6,032 nt of DNA from the NCBI GenBank assembly GCA_001803705.1, contig MHDY01000107.1:545-6576 (forward strand), read 5' to 3'. Origin of the DNA: Nitrospirae bacterium GWC2_56_14 (GTDB lineage Bacteria > Nitrospirota > UBA9217). The notes beneath the pieces are model-generated. The model did not search any database, was not told the DNA's origin, and worked only from the letters and a program-made list of their open reading frames with translations. The position numbers and the translations under genes were made by a program. Shown here one piece after another: positions 5,870 to 6,032 of this stretch; within the stretch, counting starts at the first letter, position 1, and every line of letters begins with the position of its first letter.

Positions 5870-6032
5870 TTAAAGTGTATTTCTTAGATCCTTCAGTTCT
5901 TCTTTTATCGCCAGCAATAGCGTATGAAACTTGTCACTAACCGTGCCATCTTCAGGCACGGCCTTCCGTGCCTTTTTACCAATCAGTTGGCGTGCGCCTT
6001 CGATGGTCAATTTCTCTGAATAGAGTAGCCGC
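5870..6032 (-). CDS. MerR-family transcriptional regulator, C-terminal 53 residues only
   Basis: The gene enters from the right edge and ends with TAA at 5872-5870. The visible residues begin 'RLLYSEKLTIEGARQLIGKK', which matches the last helices of the MerR winged-helix DNA-binding domain (the common pattern is 'LLYE.G.TI.GAR..L'). A short tail 'HTLLLAIKEELKDLRNTL' follows, probably a coiled-coil dimerisation helix. The tail is shorter than in metal-sensing MerR proteins, leaving no room for a large effector domain. In Geobacter relatives I recall a small MerR-like gene downstream of ihfA and immediately before tRNA-Pro, which this layout would fit; the upstream part is outside the window. 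The target genes cannot be inferred. Confidence 0.75.
   Translation of the reverse strand, partial: RLLYSEKLTIEGARQLIGKKARKAVPEDGTVSDKFHTLLLAIKEELKDLRNTL
5941..5977 (+). other. Three-arm alternative hairpins with T-run, antisense within the MerR-like gene
   Basis: CCGTGCC (5941-5947), GGCACGG (5955-5961) and CCGTGCC (5966-5972) can pair in two mutually exclusive ways. The second pairing is a perfect 8-bp stem, AGGCACGG/CCGTGCCT with loop CCTT, followed by TTTTT (5973-5977). Read on the plus strand it looks like a rho-independent terminator, which could stop readthrough from the beta-CASP side. It lies wholly inside the coding sequence of the opposite-strand regulator, so it may equally be a coding accident. 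Confidence 0.4.

Overview
The window holds two transcription units pointing away from each other from a roughly 400-base intergenic region, plus a tRNA locus at the right edge. Sequence style (mixed, moderately high G+C), a DevBCA-like exporter with a TolC partner, a CPSF73-like beta-CASP protein, and a MerR-type regulator followed directly by tRNA-Pro together suggest a Gram-negative proteobacterium. My best guess is the former Deltaproteobacteria (Geobacter/Desulfuromonas relatives), but this rests on remembered gene order and not on a search.

Left part, minus strand (about 3837 down to 1): a four-gene operon encoding a complete tripartite ABC exporter. The order of transcription is FtsX/MacB/DevC-type permease, DevA-type ATPase, HlyD/DevB-type membrane fusion protein, and TolC-family outer-membrane channel, which runs off the left edge. 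The genes are packed tightly: a 2-nt gap between permease and ATPase, then ATGA stop/start overlaps at 2015-2018 and 984-987, which implies translational coupling. Permease and ATPase would form the inner-membrane motor, the HlyD protein would span the periplasm, and the TolC protein would form the outer-membrane exit. The substrate cannot be read from the sequence.

Middle (3838-4245): the divergent intergenic region. It holds weak promoter candidates, a REP-like palindromic GC-rich element, and an 83-codon reading frame that I do not believe is a gene.

Right part: a plus-strand gene for a beta-CASP metallo-beta-lactamase-fold hydrolase (probable ribonuclease) with all zinc and beta-CASP motifs. 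Its most unusual feature is an array of five exact 7-bp units (ANGTTCA) embedded in frame between catalytic motifs 3 and 4. It converges on a minus-strand pair: the 3' end of a MerR-like regulator and, 8 nt after its stop, a tRNA-Pro(GGG) with encoded CCA. One 14-bp hairpin with T-runs on both strands sits between the convergent units and probably terminates both.

I see no CRISPR array, insertion sequence, phage gene or clearly new defence system. The best leads are the heptamer array inside the nuclease gene, the permuted DevBCA-like operon, and the compact MerR/tRNA/terminator arrangement.
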